DNA of 28,050 nucleotides from Candidatus Omnitrophota bacterium (GTDB lineage Bacteria; Omnitrophota; Gorgyraeia; Gygaellales; Profunditerraquicolaceae), in contig JAQUON010000003.1 of the NCBI GenBank assembly GCA_028717045.1, positions 1 to 28,050 on the forward strand, in the 5' to 3' direction. Numbering within the stretch: the stretch's first letter is position 1; every line of letters begins with the position of its first letter. The position numbers and the translations under genes were made by a program. Shown piece by piece: positions 15,740-22,137 of this stretch. The notes under the pieces are model-generated. The model had not been told where the DNA came from. It saw only the letters and a list, made by a program, of their open reading frames with translations, and did no database searches.

Positions 15740-15773
15740 ATTCACTACTCTATACACTGTACTCTATACTACA
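15740..15773 (+). repeat. Family E heptad repeat
   Basis: Units attcact, actctat, acactgt, actctat and actacaa follow each other with a 7-bp period and end against AAAAGGAGG of the next gene. Only one copy is seen in the window. Confidence 0.75.
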
Positions 15774-15786
15774 AAAGGAGGAAGCT

Positions 15787-16035
15787 ATGATGATGTCGGG
15801 AGTCAGCCAGGGGCTTTACCTGCTGTGTTTTGGCTTGGGGTACTTTGTCCTGTATGTTGCCAGAAAATCAGAGAAAGGCCTTGCCTTTTTAGGCTACTTT
15901 GTGGGCACCTTTCTTATGGTCGTAAGCATGCTTTTGTTTGTCACCAGCCTTTTTGAGATAAACGACCTTATGTCAATGCCTATGCCACGCATGCATCATT
16001 ATAAAATGGTGATGCCTCCGTTTATGATGCGGTAA
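15787..16035 (+). CDS. Small two-helix membrane protein with Met/His-rich tail
   Basis: The 82 residues contain two hydrophobic helices (about 8-25, LYLLCFGLGYFVLYV; about 32-55, AFLGYFVGTFLMVVSMLLFV) joined by RKSEKG, then a short tail (MSMPMPRMHHYKMVMPPFMMR) very rich in Met with two His. Such tails can bind copper or silver, but this is only composition-based. No family is recognised. AAAAGGAGG precedes the ATG, and a terminator follows at 16075, so it is likely the last gene of the operon starting at 13444. Confidence 0.65.
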   Translation: MMMSGVSQGLYLLCFGLGYFVLYVARKSEKGLAFLGYFVGTFLMVVSMLLFVTSLFEINDLMSMPMPRMHHYKMVMPPFMMR

Positions 16036-16074
16036 GCATTAGTAGTATATAGGTAAAATATATATTTTAGTATA

Positions 16075-16112
16075 CAATGGACGGCCTTTTTTAGAAGCCG
16101 TCCATTGTTTTT
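16075..16112 (+). terminator. Rho-independent terminator
   Basis: An 11-bp perfect stem (caatggacggc with gccgtccattg) closes an 11-base loop and is followed by ttttta. It ends the operon before the toxin-antitoxin region. Confidence 0.92.
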
Positions 16113-16134
16113 ATTGACAAATTAAAAAAGTTAT

Positions 16135-16172
16135 GTTAACCTATGTATAGTTAGTTAACATATGTTAACTAA
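16135..16172. promoter_or_regulatory. Palindromic operator upstream of the HTH-Doc pair
   Basis: A 22-bp perfect palindrome at 16151-16172 has the core GTTAACATATGTTAAC. GTTAAC occurs three times, at 16135, 16154 and 16164, with 19- and 10-bp steps, so sites lie on one face of the helix. A TATAGT (16146-16151) overlaps the edge as a possible -10 without a clear -35. This layout fits autorepression by the HTH protein encoded 36 bases downstream. Confidence 0.7.
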
Positions 16173-16207
16173 ACGATGGTGAGTCTACATTACCAAAGGA
16201 AGGCACT

Positions 16208-16468
16208 ATGAAAAACAAGGCAGACTATATTACTATACCAGAATTAGCTAAGCTATTGGGAATGAGCAGGATAGCAGTGTTTAAAAAAGTTAAAAAGGGC
16301 GAAATCGAAGCAGTCCGTATTGGAAAAACTTACGCTATCCCTCGCAAGTTCTACAATCAGCTTATTGGCAAAAGCCTTGGAAGTAACGACAAAAAAACGA
16401 TAGATTCAGCCGTCAAAAAAGCAATTACCGAGTACGGCGAAACTATAAAGCTTCTGGGTAAAGAGTAA
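16208..16468 (+). CDS. HTH DNA-binding protein (excisionase/MerR-like), putative antitoxin
   Basis: The 86-residue protein has an N-terminal excisionase-type winged HTH: YITIPELAKLLGMSRIAVFKKVKKGEIEAVRIGKTYAI (seen as ITIPELAKLLGMSR and then the wing VRIGKTYAIPR). The C-terminal 35 residues are helical and charged and may wrap the toxin. It is followed without a gap by a Doc-family gene, so it takes the place usually held by Phd. The palindrome at 16151-16172 is the likely operator. AAAGGAAGG precedes the ATG. The antitoxin role is inferred from position. Confidence 0.8.
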   Translation: MKNKADYITIPELAKLLGMSRIAVFKKVKKGEIEAVRIGKTYAIPRKFYNQLIGKSLGSNDKKTIDSAVKKAITEYGETIKLLGKE

Positions 16469-16888
16469 ATGCAAAAACTGACCGTTAAAGAAGTTGAATA
16501 CATCGCTTTTAAGCTTGCCCGCGAAATATTATCCTTTAATGAACCTATTCCCGATTTTTCTACCCGCTATCCGAATATTCTTGAAAGCTGCTTAGCTGTT
16601 CCATTCCAGACATTCTCCGGGAAACCTCTTTATAAAGGCCTTATCGAAAAAGCCGCATTATTGCTCTATTTAATGATAAAAAACCATCCTTTCCAAAACG
16701 GGAATAAACGTATTGCTATCACAGCCCTCTTTGTTCTTTTATATAAGAATAAGAAGTGGATAAAGATCGACACTCATGAGCTTTACAATTTCACTCTTTG
16801 GGTTGCCTCAAGCCCACCTCAATACAAAGAAGAAGCCGTACAAGCAATAACTAAACTTCTCAAATCGCACATTGTTGCTCTTAACTAA
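16469..16888 (+). CDS. doc: Doc-family toxin (death on curing; Fic fold)
   Basis: Doc toxins stop translation by phosphorylating EF-Tu. The 139 residues show the family layout, with the catalytic loop HPFQNGNKR at about residues 73-81. It has the Doc-type Asn-Lys-Arg ending rather than the GNGR of AMP-transferring Fic proteins, and the catalytic His is present. The ATG follows the antitoxin TAA directly, so translation is coupled. The reading frame is complete with no damage, suggesting an active module. Confidence 0.88.
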   Translation: MQKLTVKEVEYIAFKLAREILSFNEPIPDFSTRYPNILESCLAVPFQTFSGKPLYKGLIEKAALLLYLMIKNHPFQNGNKRIAITALFVLLYKNKKWIKIDTHELYNFTLWVASSPPQYKEEAVQAITKLLKSHIVALN

Positions 16889-17029
16889 TAGGCATATTTC
16901 TACCTGCGTAGCCCAAACTTGATGCTCCAAGAAAACCGCATCTGTTTTTTTGTTGCCTTCCGTAAACATAGCCACCCTTAATAATGTTTCCCTATCCCAA
17001 CATCCAGCCGTAAACATAATCTCATTTTG

Positions 17030-17058
17030 ACATGAATCGTAACTTTTTCATGTTTTTT
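17030..17058 (+). terminator. Possible weak terminator hairpin
   Basis: acatgaa (17030-17036) and ttcatgt (17047-17053) pair with a 10-base loop and are followed by a T-rich run. The stem is short and AT-rich, so this is tentative; it would end the toxin-antitoxin transcript. Confidence 0.35.
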
Positions 17059-17108
17059 CTTGTTTATTCTCAATTAGTTACAGCAATTAGCCCATACAGA
17101 GTTTAAAC

Positions 17109-17124
17109 TGGCACAGAAACTGCT
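17109..17124 (+). promoter_or_regulatory. Sigma-54 (RpoN) type promoter of the EPS locus
   Basis: TGGCAC, five bases, then CTGCT matches the -24/-12 consensus TGGCAC-N5-TTGCW with one change; a C precedes it as in YTGGCAC. The GG-to-GC distance is 12 bases, as required. Start would be near 17135. Exosortase-type EPS loci in other bacteria are known to be sigma-54 controlled, which supports the call. Confidence 0.6.
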
Positions 17125-17149
17125 AGTATAGTATTGTCTCGGAAGCACT

Positions 17150-17260
17150 ATGACAAACATAGACATATTAGGACAACTCGATATCAGCTTTAATCACTGC
17201 CTTTGCCTAGGCCTTAACCTTACTCAGCCTCGGCCTTGGCCTCAACCTATTATAATTTAA
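17150..17260 (+). CDS. Possible small ORF, 36 codons, partly repeat-encoded
   Basis: ATG at 17150 follows GGAAG by four bases and the putative sigma-54 start by about 15. The frame gives MTNIDILGQLDISFN followed by a Leu/Pro/Cys stretch coded by the hexamer repeat, ending TAA at 17258-17260. It could be a leader peptide or chance. No homology is recognised. Confidence 0.2.
   Translation: MTNIDILGQLDISFNHCLCLGLNLTQPRPWPQPIII
17199..17248. repeat. Family F hexamer-rich repeat (reverse orientation)
   Basis: Runs of gcctaggcctta and cggccttggcctcaacc are the reverse complement of the ggttgaggctaaggctta run before family A copy 4 (9020) and the ggctta run at 1411. Its phase is mixed, mainly 6 bp. 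Confidence 0.6.
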
Positions 17261-17277
17261 CGTAGGAGGTACACGAA

Positions 17278-17502
17278 GTGGCTAACAATATCAAGTTTAT
17301 GAGCATCACCGAAGTCGCCGATAGGATCGGCGTTACCCCTAAAACCATTGTCCGCTGGGAAAAGGCGGGCAAGGTAAAACGCTCCAAGCGCGACTGGCGC
17401 GGCTGGCGCGTGTATAACAAAGAAGATTTCCTTAGGCTTAAGGAATTTAAAGAAACTATTATTTATTTTGAGGAGGACGGAGATGGAAATGATAAAGAAT
17501 AA
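17278..17502 (+). CDS. Small MerR/BldC-like HTH regulator
   Basis: The 74 residues carry one winged HTH of the MerR/excisionase type: MSITEVADRIGVTPKTIVRW (recognition part) followed by a wing with RDWRGWRVY. There is no effector domain. The GTG start at 17278 is preceded by AGGAGG at the right distance; an ATG at 17299 is the weaker alternative. Its 3' end overlaps the Wza-like gene, whose Shine-Dalgarno lies within it, so it is the first gene of the EPS operon and probably regulates it. Targets cannot be read from sequence. Confidence 0.8.
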   Translation: MANNIKFMSITEVADRIGVTPKTIVRWEKAGKVKRSKRDWRGWRVYNKEDFLRLKEFKETIIYFEEDGDGNDKE

Positions 17503-18265
17503 TAAAATATTGTACGTATTAATAACTATCAACCTTTTTGTAGCAAAGCCGGTTCTGGCTCAACAGAATCTCATACAAACTCAAACATCATTCATTGAAA
17601 AGCAGGAAAAAGGTCTTTCCAGTCCTACCGTTGACAATTTAAATAATTTTGATCCTTTAACATATTCGCTAGGGCCAGAGGATGTAGTTGAAATTACGGT
17701 AATGAACCATCCAGAATTTTCAGGAAAATATGCAATTAATCTTGACGGAATACTTCAATATAAATTTGTCGGTGATATACAAGTAAAAGACCTCACGAAA
17801 AAAGAGCTTGAGGAAAAACTAAAATCGATCATCTCAGCGTATGTTATTAATCCCTCAATTAACGTTACTGTTGTTGAATATAAAAGTAAAGTTATTTACG
17901 TGCTTGGCGAGGTGAAACAACCAGGAAAATATTATATGCGTTCAGAAAGTATTCCTATCAGAGAAGCAGTGGTACAGGCGGGGTTGCCTCTTCAATCTGC
18001 AGCTATGCGTAAATGCCGTATCATCACTCCTGACAAAAACGGCAGGGTAAAAACTCGCAGCGTTGACCTCTATGCAGTATTGTATGGAGGGAATCTTAAG
18101 CTTAACTTAGAAATGCACCCAGGAGACGTATTATATGTTCCTTGCACTATTATGGCAAAATTATTTAGAGTCATCAGCCCTGTAACCTCAACGGTTTCAG
18201 GAGCCGCTGCTGGCCCAGAAGGAGCAGCTACAGCTAAAACATCCGCAGCCACCTTAGCTCGATAA
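17483..18265 (+). CDS. Wza/EpsA-type polysaccharide export protein with SLBB domain
   Basis: This protein family forms the periplasmic/outer-membrane exit channel for capsule or EPS. A signal peptide precedes VLAQ (cleavage near residue 26); no lipobox is visible, unlike E. coli Wza. The export domain (about 58-140) has YSLGPEDVVEITVMNHPEFS and YAINLDGILQYKFVGDI, followed by an SLBB domain starting KVIYVLGEVKQPGKYYM. The C-terminal Ala/Ser/Thr/Gly-rich tail (about 235-260) is low complexity. ATG 17483 follows AGGAGG by six bases; an upstream TTG at 17468 is rejected. It overlaps the HTH gene by 20 bases. Family D repeat DNA begins right after the stop. Confidence 0.92.
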   Translation: MEMIKNNKILYVLITINLFVAKPVLAQQNLIQTQTSFIEKQEKGLSSPTVDNLNNFDPLTYSLGPEDVVEITVMNHPEFSGKYAINLDGILQYKFVGDIQVKDLTKKELEEKLKSIISAYVINPSINVTVVEYKSKVIYVLGEVKQPGKYYMRSESIPIREAVVQAGLPLQSAAMRKCRIITPDKNGRVKTRSVDLYAVLYGGNLKLNLEMHPGDVLYVPCTIMAKLFRVISPVTSTVSGAAAGPEGAATAKTSAATLAR

Positions 18266-18289
18266 ACTATGAACTCCGAGCTATGAGCC
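18266..18289 (+). repeat. Family D heptad repeat, copy 1
   Basis: Units actatga, actccga, gctatga and gcc fill the gap between the Wza-like stop codon and the Wzz-like Shine-Dalgarno sequence. The same word set is read in frame at 20471-20511. Confidence 0.75.
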
Positions 18290-18309
18290 AACACTACACA
18301 GGAGACGCA

Positions 18310-19611
18310 ATGGAAAATCAGATAAGTTCAAAATATCAAAATCCACTTGAATACTTAAAAATTTTGTTCCGGCGGAAATGGCTTTTTATAATTCCTGTAT
18401 TAATAGGACTGGTATTAAGCATTATTGCCTCCTTTGTTATTCCTCCTGTTTATCAATCGACTACGCTTATTCTTGTGGAGGAAGAAAAAATTATCAACCC
18501 TCTTATCCAAGGTCTTGCTGTTTCTACAACGGCCTCGCAAAGAATGCAGACTATCCGAGAACAACTTTTAGGGTGGAATAGCCTTGTCGATTTAACAAAA
18601 AGGCTGAATCTGGCTAAAGACATTGCTTCGCAACTTCAATTTGAAAACCTCATTTTCAGCTTAAGAAAGAATATTATTGTACAAATGAAGCAGCCTTTTG
18701 TTATTCAAATATCCTACTTTGGTAAAAACCCAGAGCAAACAAAACTGGTAACAAAAACATTATCGGATATTTTAGTAAGTGAAAACATGCGTAAGCAAAC
18801 TAAAGAAACCGATGTCGCCATAGATTTTATAAAAGGCCAACTCTTGGTATACAAACGTAAAATAAAAGAAGGAGAAATAGCTAATTTGGAAGATCAACTT
18901 CGAAAATTAATGGTCGATTCCACTGAAAATCACCCCATTGTGAAGGAACTAAAACAGAAGTTAGAAGTTGTAAAAAAAGAACTAGAAAGTGGCAATTACG
19001 AAGTCCAGAATATTCCGATTGCTAGTAATGATCCATCCTACCAAATACTAAAAGACGAGTTAGATAAACTTATAAATAGAGATGCAGATCCGTCTAGCGC
19101 TTTAGCGTATGCTTCAGATAACAATGATCCGAATAAGTCAATTTACAAATTAATGTTGATGGACAAACTTGAATCCGTAGCTATTCAAGATAAAAACGTT
19201 AACGAAAAAATTTATAATATGTTACTGCAAAAACTTGAAACTGCTAAGATTACCCAGCGGCTAGAGGCTTCAAAACAAGGAACTAGATATACCATCATTG
19301 ATCCTCCAAGACTTCCCCTCAAACCTGCAAAACCAAATAAGTTAATTGTAGTATTTTTGGGATTATTTTTAGGAACTTGCACAGGAGCGGGTTTTGTATT
19401 TGGAAAAGAATTCCTCGACCAGTCATTTCTTGATATTGAAGATGTGAAAAACAGCCTAGAACTACCCGTGCTAGGGGGGATATCGCGCATCACTACCACA
19501 GAAGAAATAAACAAAGAAAAATACAGGGTAAAGCAATGGCTAATAATCGGTAGTATTGCTGCAACAGTACTTATTATCAGCTCTGTGCTCTACGCGCTAT
19601 TCAGGAAATAA
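18310..19611 (+). CDS. Wzz/GumC-type chain-length determinant (polysaccharide co-polymerase)
   Basis: The protein spans the inner membrane and controls EPS chain length with the tyrosine kinase. Order: a short cytoplasmic start (YQNPLEYLKILFRRKW), TM1 at about 25-45 (LFIIPVLIGLVLSIIASFV), a Wzz periplasmic part with long coiled coil (about 180-330), the Pro-rich DPPRLPLKPAKPNK segment before TM2 (about 348-368) and a third hydrophobic stretch at the end (WLIIGSIAATVLIISSVLYAL). No kinase domain is fused; it is encoded separately at 20738. The start at 18310 follows AGGAGA. A frame start at 18283 lies in repeat DNA and is rejected. Confidence 0.9.
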   Translation: MENQISSKYQNPLEYLKILFRRKWLFIIPVLIGLVLSIIASFVIPPVYQSTTLILVEEEKIINPLIQGLAVSTTASQRMQTIREQLLGWNSLVDLTKRLNLAKDIASQLQFENLIFSLRKNIIVQMKQPFVIQISYFGKNPEQTKLVTKTLSDILVSENMRKQTKETDVAIDFIKGQLLVYKRKIKEGEIANLEDQLRKLMVDSTENHPIVKELKQKLEVVKKELESGNYEVQNIPIASNDPSYQILKDELDKLINRDADPSSALAYASDNNDPNKSIYKLMLMDKLESVAIQDKNVNEKIYNMLLQKLETAKITQRLEASKQGTRYTIIDPPRLPLKPAKPNKLIVVFLGLFLGTCTGAGFVFGKEFLDQSFLDIEDVKNSLELPVLGGISRITTTEEINKEKYRVKQWLIIGSIAATVLIISSVLYALFRK

Positions 19612-19642
19612 CCATTGACTATAGACTATTGACCATAGGCCC
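19612..19642 (+). repeat. Family B right-arm fragment
   Basis: Units ccattga, ctataga, ctattga, ccatagg and ccc match only the right half of family B. It starts on the base after the Wzz-like stop codon. Confidence 0.7.
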
Positions 19643-19661
19643 ATAGCGATAAGGATACGAA

Positions 19662-20666
19662 ATGTACGAAAAATTCTACGGATTTTCTGAAAAACCCTTT
19701 AATACCACGCCTGACTCAAAGTTCTTCTACCCAAGCGCCAAGCACACAGAAGCGTTGAATAGCCTCATCTACGCGATTAATGAGAAGAAGGGGTTCGTAG
19801 TAATAACGGGTGAGATAGGGGCGGGCAAGACCACGGTTTGCAGGGCTACCTTAAATAAACTCGAACCCAACACAAAGGTTGCCTTGATTACTAATACAAA
19901 CCTTACCTGCAAAGAACTCATTGCCCAGATCTTAGAGGAATTTGAAGTAGATTACAGGCCAGGCACAAAACAAAAGCTCCTGTCTCAGCTTAATCACTAC
20001 CTGATTCGTCAATTAGCTGCCGATATCAACCTCGTATTGATTATTGATGAAGCCCAGAACCTCAGCTCAAAAGTCCTGGAAGAAGTAAGGATGCTTTCTA
20101 ATCTTGAGACAGAAAAAGAGAAGCTTATTCAGATTATCCTTCTCGGCCAGCCACAGCTTAAAGCAAAACTGCAGAACCCAAAACTTGAGCAGTTTCAACA
20201 GAGAATTTCGGTATATTATCATATCCCCGGATTGACCAAAGAAGAAACCAAAGATTATATCTTCCATAGGCTAAAGTTAGTCAGTTCAAACGGTGTGGAT
20301 ATATTCTCACCGAAAGCCATGGATATGATTTACGCGTATTCCCGCGGCATCCCGCGCCTCATAAACCTGGTTTGCGACAGCGCATTGCTTTCTGGGTACG
20401 TGTATGAAATTAGTAAAATCACGGAAAAGATTATTCACGAAGTCATTTCCGAGCGGGATCTTACTCTTTCGAGTGCTACCTCTGAGCTCCGAGCTATGAG
20501 CTCTGAGCTAATCGCGGAACTTTATTGTTGTTCTGACTGCCAGCATTACCTGAATTGCGAAACCAAATGGCTCCGCGGCACCAAGGGCGAGCCCCAGCTC
20601 TGCTGCCCCAAATGCCAGGACTATCAGCGCTGTATAGATAATGTTAAAAAAGTAAAACTCAATTAA
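19662..20666 (+). CDS. ExeA/GspA-like AAA ATPase of EPS loci with Cys-rich tail
   Basis: This ATPase type accompanies exosortase-linked EPS clusters. MYEKFYGFSEKPFNTTPD is the family opening; Walker A GEIGAGKTT lies at about 50-58, Walker B LIIDEAQNL at about 126, sensor region QIILLGQPQ follows, and YSRGIPRLINLVCD marks the AAA lid. After residue about 268 the usual protein ends; here a segment SATSELRAMSSELIAE is encoded by family D repeat DNA, followed by a tail with eight Cys in pairs (CCSDC, CCPKCQDYQRC) that looks metal-binding. The repeat may have joined the tail to the ATPase. A modest AAGGA precedes the ATG. Confidence 0.9.
   Translation: MYEKFYGFSEKPFNTTPDSKFFYPSAKHTEALNSLIYAINEKKGFVVITGEIGAGKTTVCRATLNKLEPNTKVALITNTNLTCKELIAQILEEFEVDYRPGTKQKLLSQLNHYLIRQLAADINLVLIIDEAQNLSSKVLEEVRMLSNLETEKEKLIQIILLGQPQLKAKLQNPKLEQFQQRISVYYHIPGLTKEETKDYIFHRLKLVSSNGVDIFSPKAMDMIYAYSRGIPRLINLVCDSALLSGYVYEISKITEKIIHEVISERDLTLSSATSELRAMSSELIAELYCCSDCQHYLNCETKWLRGTKGEPQLCCPKCQDYQRCIDNVKKVKLN
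20471..20511 (+). repeat. Family D heptad repeat, copy 2, read in frame inside a CDS
   Basis: Units agctccg, agctatg, agctctg and agct recur with a 7-bp period within the ATPase gene and encode a 7-residue repeat (SELRAMS, SEL). It lies at the border between the AAA core and the Cys-rich tail. Confidence 0.8.
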
Positions 20667-20682
20667 CACTTAACGCACATGA

Positions 20683-20717
20683 ACGCAATACGCTATACGC
20701 AATACGCTATACGGAAA
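20683..20717 (+). repeat. Family C heptad repeat, copy 2
   Basis: Units acgcaat, acgctat, acgcaat, acgctat and acggaaa occupy the gap between the ATPase gene and the kinase gene, ending a few bases before AAAGGAG. Confidence 0.85.
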
Positions 20718-20737
20718 AACTAAAGGAGACTAAAAAA

Positions 20738-21526
20738 ATGGGTAAGATAACTGATGCACTACGAAAAGCCGCTCAAGAACGCCTCTCGCGCATCGAGAAA
20801 TTGGATAAAGGAGAGGAAGTAAAATACCAGTTTATTGCTAAGAAGACAGTCGATTCCAAATTTGACCCGCGCATTGTCACGTTTTACGAGCCAAAATCAA
20901 CTGTTTCTGAACAATATAGGACATTACGAACCAATCTACAATCCCAGAACCCGAAAAACCCGGTAAGGGCAATTACCATAACCAGCTCAACACATTCGGA
21001 AGGAAAAACTATTACTGCAATCAACCTGGCAATTTCCATGGCAAAAGACCTGAACAAGAAACAAATCCTTCTTGTTGATGCTGACTTACGCCGCGCAAGT
21101 ATGAGTAAGTATTTGGGCGTGAAAGCAGAGCTTGGGCTTGCTGACCTGATATCGAACGGAACAAATATGGATGATACATTGCTTAATTTGGGGATAGACA
21201 ACTTAACTTTTCTGCCTGCCGGTAAATCTTCGCATAACCCAGCAGAGTTATTTGCGTCAGATAAACTTCCAAAATTGATTTCTCAATTAAGAAGCAAATA
21301 CGACTACCTCATATTTGATACCCCGCCCATAATACCCGTAACCGACGCAGGGCTTCTGGGAGCCCAGACTGATGGAGTAATTATGGTTATCCAGGCAGAA
21401 CGGACCCAGAAGGGAGTAGTCAAGCACAGTGAAGGCCTCCTCAAGCAGGCACAAGCCCGGCTTCTCGGTTACATCCTGACCAATATCCAATATCATATTC
21501 CTGGGTATATTTATCGCTACCTTTAA
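20738..21526 (+). CDS. CpsD/CapB-type bacterial tyrosine kinase
   Basis: The stand-alone cytoplasmic kinase partners the Wzz-like protein to control EPS synthesis. MGKITDALRKAAQER is the typical opening in exosortase-type loci. Residues 83-91 SSTHSEGKT hold Walker A with Lys90; the usual PGEGK is changed to HSEGK. Walker A' LLVDADLRR and Walker B YLIFDTPPIIPVTDA are intact. The C-terminus has three Tyr in the last ten residues (GYIYRYL), the expected autophosphorylation cluster. AAAGGAG precedes the ATG. Confidence 0.92.
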   Translation: MGKITDALRKAAQERLSRIEKLDKGEEVKYQFIAKKTVDSKFDPRIVTFYEPKSTVSEQYRTLRTNLQSQNPKNPVRAITITSSTHSEGKTITAINLAISMAKDLNKKQILLVDADLRRASMSKYLGVKAELGLADLISNGTNMDDTLLNLGIDNLTFLPAGKSSHNPAELFASDKLPKLISQLRSKYDYLIFDTPPIIPVTDAGLLGAQTDGVIMVIQAERTQKGVVKHSEGLLKQAQARLLGYILTNIQYHIPGYIYRYL

Positions 21527-21531
21527 TTTTT

Positions 21532-21573
21532 ACTCAATACGCAATACGCCATACGCGATACGCAATACGAAAA
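21532..21573 (+). repeat. Family C heptad repeat, copy 3
   Basis: Units actcaat, acgcaat, acgccat, acgcgat, acgcaat and acgaaaa lead straight to an ATG at 21575, with no Shine-Dalgarno sequence between. Confidence 0.9.
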
Positions 21574-21574
21574 A

Positions 21575-22102
21575 ATGAGCAAAACTATAAGCGAACTTAA
21601 ACGATTACAAGAACACCGCCAAAACGGCAATAGCCACGCTACAAATGACGCGTCGCAACCTATAAACGCTGAACGTCGTGGGCAATACGCAATACGCAAT
21701 ACGCAATACGAAGAGCGCCGTACTCCGTACGCCGTACCTAGCGTTATTATGTATCTACTACTAACTCTTAACTTCGCTCTATCCCTAGGGCTATTCGCTT
21801 TATTCTATACCTCAAGAACCGAACGCCAAACTACCCTCACCCAGCTTAATTCTACAATTCAGTCTATGGAACGCTCTAACGCAGCCTTACTAAGCTCGTT
21901 CGCTAAAAAGTTCAATCAAACGAGCGTCGAGATAGAAAAGGCGTCAAAAAGGACGGAGGAGATGGGGGTAACTGTCAAAGAATTAAACAAGGAGCAAGAA
22001 GCGCAACGCTTTGCAATTGAAACCCTTACAAAAGTAAAAAATACACTGTTTAATAGAATAAATTTATTAGAAGCAAATTTAAATTCTAAAAGTAACGAAT
22101 AA
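21575..22102 (+). CDS. Membrane-anchored coiled-coil protein of the EPS locus, with repeat-encoded segment
   Basis: No named family is recognised. Residues 1-60 are cytoplasmic and polar, about 62-80 form one transmembrane helix (MYLLLTLNFALSLGLFALFY), and about 85-175 form a coiled coil with regular hydrophobic spacing. Residues about 36-54 (GQYAIRNTQYE, RRTPYAVP) are encoded by heptad repeat DNA of family C and a related word, so part of the N-terminal region is repeat-derived. The ATG has no Shine-Dalgarno sequence and touches another family C copy, so the start is uncertain; a start nearer the helix is possible. It follows the tyrosine kinase in the EPS operon and may be a scaffold. Confidence 0.65.
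   Translation: MSKTISELKRLQEHRQNGNSHATNDASQPINAERRGQYAIRNTQYEERRTPYAVPSVIMYLLLTLNFALSLGLFALFYTSRTERQTTLTQLNSTIQSMERSNAALLSSFAKKFNQTSVEIEKASKRTEEMGVTVKELNKEQEAQRFAIETLTKVKNTLFNRINLLEANLNSKSNE
21680..21739 (+). repeat. Family C heptad repeat, copy 4, plus tccgtac heptads, in frame inside a CDS
   Basis: Four acgcaat-type units (21680-21710) are followed by gccgtac, tccgtac, gccgtac. Because 7 and 3 share no factor, three units give a 7-residue peptide repeat (QYAIRNT). The same peptide would arise from the intergenic copies. Confidence 0.85.
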
Positions 22103-22137
22103 ATATTAGATAACTATTTATAGGTGTGCATTAAACA

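Larger units (their letters stand above)
16889..17277. other. 389-bp gap between doc and the EPS locus
   Basis: No convincing long gene is present. It holds an AT-rich hairpin with T-run (17030-17058), a sigma-54-like promoter (17109-17124), a possible 36-codon ORF (17150-17260), a hexamer-rich repeat (17199-17248) and the Shine-Dalgarno sequence of the next gene. The first 130 bases show no feature I can support. Confidence 0.6.

Noticed and set aside
16114..16119. TTGACA as -35 of the toxin-antitoxin promoter
   Set aside because: No -10-like hexamer lies 16-18 bases downstream; TATAGT is 26 bases away. It also overlaps the tail of the terminator.
16808..17017. 69-codon ORF on the minus strand between doc and the EPS locus
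   Set aside because: Its composition looks fairly protein-like, but it overlaps the 3' end of doc, has no ribosome site I can see, and I recognise no family. A protein search would decide whether it is a fragment of a lost gene.
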